Source: Saprospiraceae bacterium (GTDB lineage: Bacteria > Bacteroidota > Bacteroidia > Chitinophagales > Saprospiraceae). From it: a stretch of 64,000 nt of DNA. This document shows, in pieces, positions 62,038-64,000 of this stretch. The notes below the pieces were generated by a model. It saw nothing but the letters and a program-made list of their open reading frames with translations. It ran no database searches and had not been told where the DNA came from. Each line of letters starts with the position of its first letter. Within the stretch, counting starts at the first letter, position 1. A program made the translations under genes and the position numbers. The stretch is taken from NCBI GenBank assembly GCA_016717265.1, contig JADKFX010000001.1, positions 2,616,501 to 2,680,500 on the forward strand, read 5' to 3'.

Positions 62038-62805
62038 ATGCAAGCGTATAAAACAGACGAAATTTATATTTATCCGATTAAATCTATTGGTCCTATAAAG
62101 CAAGATCAAATTAAAATAAATGGGTCTGGACTTATCTATGATCGGTATTGGATGTTGATCCATCCAGATGGCTCAGCAATTACCCAAAGGGAGTTTCCTT
62201 CCCTAAATTTGATCCATATTACTGACGATCTAACGCATTTTATTTTGAATGTTGAGGGCCAAAGCGTTCCTGCTATAAGATTTCGGAAACAAGCTGACGC
62301 AATGAGTCTCAAGGAAGTCAGTCTATGGAATAAGCAGTTTATTGCATATGAAACTCAATCTGAATTAAGTAAATGGTTTTCTCACTATTTAGGTACTGAA
62401 ATTTTGCTGGTAACAAATCCAAGCCGGATAAAAGAATTAGTCTACAATGATAAGATCTTTAATTTGCCTTTAAATTTTCAAGATGGATACCCTGTGCATT
62501 TGATTAATTATAGTTCCATAATTGATCTATCCAACCGTTGTGGAGTTGATCTTAGTCCAATGCGATTTCGGGCGAATATTTATTTAGATCTGGGTACACC
62601 TTATATTGAAGACGAAATTGATAAAATCAAAATAAACGATATCATTTTTCAGTTTATTAAACCTTGTGAACGTTGTATTATGATAAACTTAGAACCGTTT
62701 ACAGATTGTTTCCAAAAAGAACCGCTAAAAAGTTTATCGACCTATCGAAAAGAAAATAACGTGGTTAAGTTCGGTATTTATTTAAAAGTCTTAGCTTCTA
62801 ATTGA
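62038..62805 (+). CDS. MOSC domain protein
   Basis: A 255-residue protein with an N-terminal MOSC beta-barrel (EIYIYPIKSIGPIKQDQIKI, YDRYWMLIHPDGSAITQRE) and a C-terminal MOSC core (RFRANIYLD, KPCERCIMINLEPFTDC, STYRKENNVVKFGIYL). The conserved cysteine in PCERC is the molybdenum-ligand candidate of amidoxime-reductase (YcbX/mARC) relatives. A molybdenum-cofactor reductase role, with an unknown electron donor, is inferred. Monocistronic, divergent from pyrG. Confidence 0.9.
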   Translation: MQAYKTDEIYIYPIKSIGPIKQDQIKINGSGLIYDRYWMLIHPDGSAITQREFPSLNLIHITDDLTHFILNVEGQSVPAIRFRKQADAMSLKEVSLWNKQFIAYETQSELSKWFSHYLGTEILLVTNPSRIKELVYNDKIFNLPLNFQDGYPVHLINYSSIIDLSNRCGVDLSPMRFRANIYLDLGTPYIEDEIDKIKINDIIFQFIKPCERCIMINLEPFTDCFQKEPLKSLSTYRKENNVVKFGIYLKVLASN

Positions 62806-63016
62806 AAATGGATTGCAAATAAGTCATTCAATAATTAGCGCTTACAGGTCATGACATAAGATTTATCCAATGGTAAACTGTTCCAAATTAAACGATCAAA
62901 AGATTCAAATTTTATATTTTGCTGTAAAACTATAATCAAGAGTTAAAAAAACATGAAATATTTATTCACTTTTTATATTCTGATGACAAATAACTTGAAA
63001 TCTTCTAATATTAAAC

Positions 63017-64000
63017 TTATAATTTTATTAACTTTTCACTTTTTAGAATGCCTGCAGAATTAAATATTTGAAGAATATAAGTGCCTGTTGGAAGTTCATG
63101 CGTTTTAATTTCCATATTATTTCCGACTATTTTATCTTGCATTGCAATGCTACCTAAAGAATTTACCAATTTGTAATTCAACGGAAGCTTCTCATTTAAT
63201 ACAGAAAGTAGAATATGATCTCCAAATGGATTTGGATCCACCTGAATTTTTATTTGATCTGCTTGATTGGTAAAAACTATTTCACCGCTAATTTTAAGAT
63301 TATCAATTAAAACATAATCTTTAAACTCAAGAGAACTAACATTTTCATCGATAGGACCATCCAGGGTAATATTTGTTATTTCAATACTTATAGGTCCTCC
63401 TGTGAGTGGAATATCAGATTCATAATAATTCAATTTGAGTTCCGTATTTGCATCAGAAATATAACTTGGCATTCCTATTGTAGTGCCCTGTTCATTTTTG
63501 AAAATAATTCTGGTTGCCGCTGCATAAATCGGACTCGTTAACAAAGTAGAATCATAAACAGTTGTTCCCAATTTGTGAATATAATCAAATGACAATATTG
63601 CCTTTTGTAGATTTTCAGTATTTACACACAAATAAAGCGTACTTGTGAATTTTGGATTACTCGACATGAAATTAGCGAGTGTAGGTCCATTCGTTGGTAT
63701 AAAGCTATTAGCAGCATTAAATATTTTTCCACCACTAAAGATTATAGCAGGTGATGTACCAATATCATGGATATTAACTACTTGAAAAGAATCCTTTTTG
63801 ATTCCTAGCAATGTGGAATCGAATGTTGTATTGTCAAATGGCTCTAGATATCCAATTTCAGCATTATTAATATATACCGCATTAAAACTTGTAGAATTAT
63901 TAGTTAATACGGTGTCCAAAGGATATCCTAATGTGGCAAGGATTCGTTTATATCCAGCAAACGTGCGGTCAATATCAAATGCAGTAGAACGATAATTAGC
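63017..64000 (-). CDS. T9SS cargo with type A sorting domain (5' end outside window)
   Basis: The minus-strand frame is open to the window edge (at least 327 residues), so the TTG near 63919 is not the true start. The visible part is a beta-rich domain (SFQVVNIHDIGTSPAIIFSGG, LTGGPISIEITNITLDG). It ends in a type A sorting domain (IQVDPNPFGDHILLSVLN ... GTYILQIFNSAGILKSEKLIKL), so the protein is exported or surface-attached through the T9SS. Catalytic function cannot be told from this fragment. Confidence 0.82.
   Translation of the reverse strand, partial: ANYRSTAFDIDRTFAGYKRILATLGYPLDTVLTNNSTSFNAVYINNAEIGYLEPFDNTTFDSTLLGIKKDSFQVVNIHDIGTSPAIIFSGGKIFNAANSFIPTNGPTLANFMSSNPKFTSTLYLCVNTENLQKAILSFDYIHKLGTTVYDSTLLTSPIYAAATRIIFKNEQGTTIGMPSYISDANTELKLNYYESDIPLTGGPISIEITNITLDGPIDENVSSLEFKDYVLIDNLKISGEIVFTNQADQIKIQVDPNPFGDHILLSVLNEKLPLNYKLVNSLGSIAMQDKIVGNNMEIKTHELPTGTYILQIFNSAGILKSEKLIKL

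Overview
The window looks like a chromosomal piece of an AT-rich, uncultured-type Bacteroidota, most likely of the Saprospiria/Chitinophagia side. The reasons are five type IX secretion (T9SS) C-terminal sorting domains, PorP/SprF proteins, the PKD/gliding-type adhesins, Bacteroidota-style promoters (TTTG-N19-TAnnTTTG), and families largely typical of this phylum (DUF5683, DUF5522, MnmD without MnmC2, TonB-type OMP_b-brl_3). No rRNA, tRNA, insertion sequence, phage or CRISPR array was seen. The taxonomic call is inference from gene content only.

Region 1 (1-12206, all minus strand) holds two consecutive copies of one three-gene cassette: PorP/SprF-like outer-membrane protein, then a TPR-PD40-OmpA lipoprotein-like protein, then a very large PKD adhesin. 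The downstream copy runs off the window. The promoter-proximal adhesin carries the type B gliding-motility C-terminal domain, so each cassette reads as a cargo plus its own export/anchoring partners.

Region 2 (12437-22828) has an NAD(P)HX repair enzyme overlapping a sirtuin on the plus strand. Facing it is a minus-strand operon of DUF4956 membrane protein, CotH kinase-like T9SS cargo, HlyD-like adaptor, TolC-like channel and a TonB-type outer-membrane barrel. This unusual combination is the best candidate for an undescribed envelope system here.

Region 3 (22975-30942) is nucleotide and housekeeping metabolism: class Ia ribonucleotide reductase (nrdB, nrdA), an AT-rich 436-base gap with DnaA-box-like sites, an rRNA pseudouridine synthase, pyruvate dehydrogenase E1 beta, the peptidoglycan-recycling ligase Mpl, a tiny lipoprotein with a possible frame change, and tRNA-modifying MnmD.

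Region 4 (31026-41970) contains a three-gene operon (unknown protein, TlpA-like lipoprotein, SDR), a lipB-thioesterase-BNR protein-DUF1801 operon, a redoxin-dockerin T9SS protein, and an orphan peptide-binding lipoprotein with an FMN reductase.

Region 5 (42063-54063) has a UPF0173 hydrolase-parA-parB-DUF5683 operon, a CPBP protease-M1 peptidase-SCP2 operon, DUF6580/DUF5522 genes, a PduO cobalamin adenosyltransferase with a LolD-like ATPase, a deoxynucleoside kinase, CorA and a LolE-like permease.

Region 6 (54142-64000) holds a tyrosyl-tRNA synthetase with an altered HIGH motif, an FMN hydroxy-acid oxidase, a rimO-membrane protein-msrB operon, a small outer-membrane protein, pyrG with a SpoU methyltransferase, a MOSC protein, and a T9SS cargo cut by the window edge.
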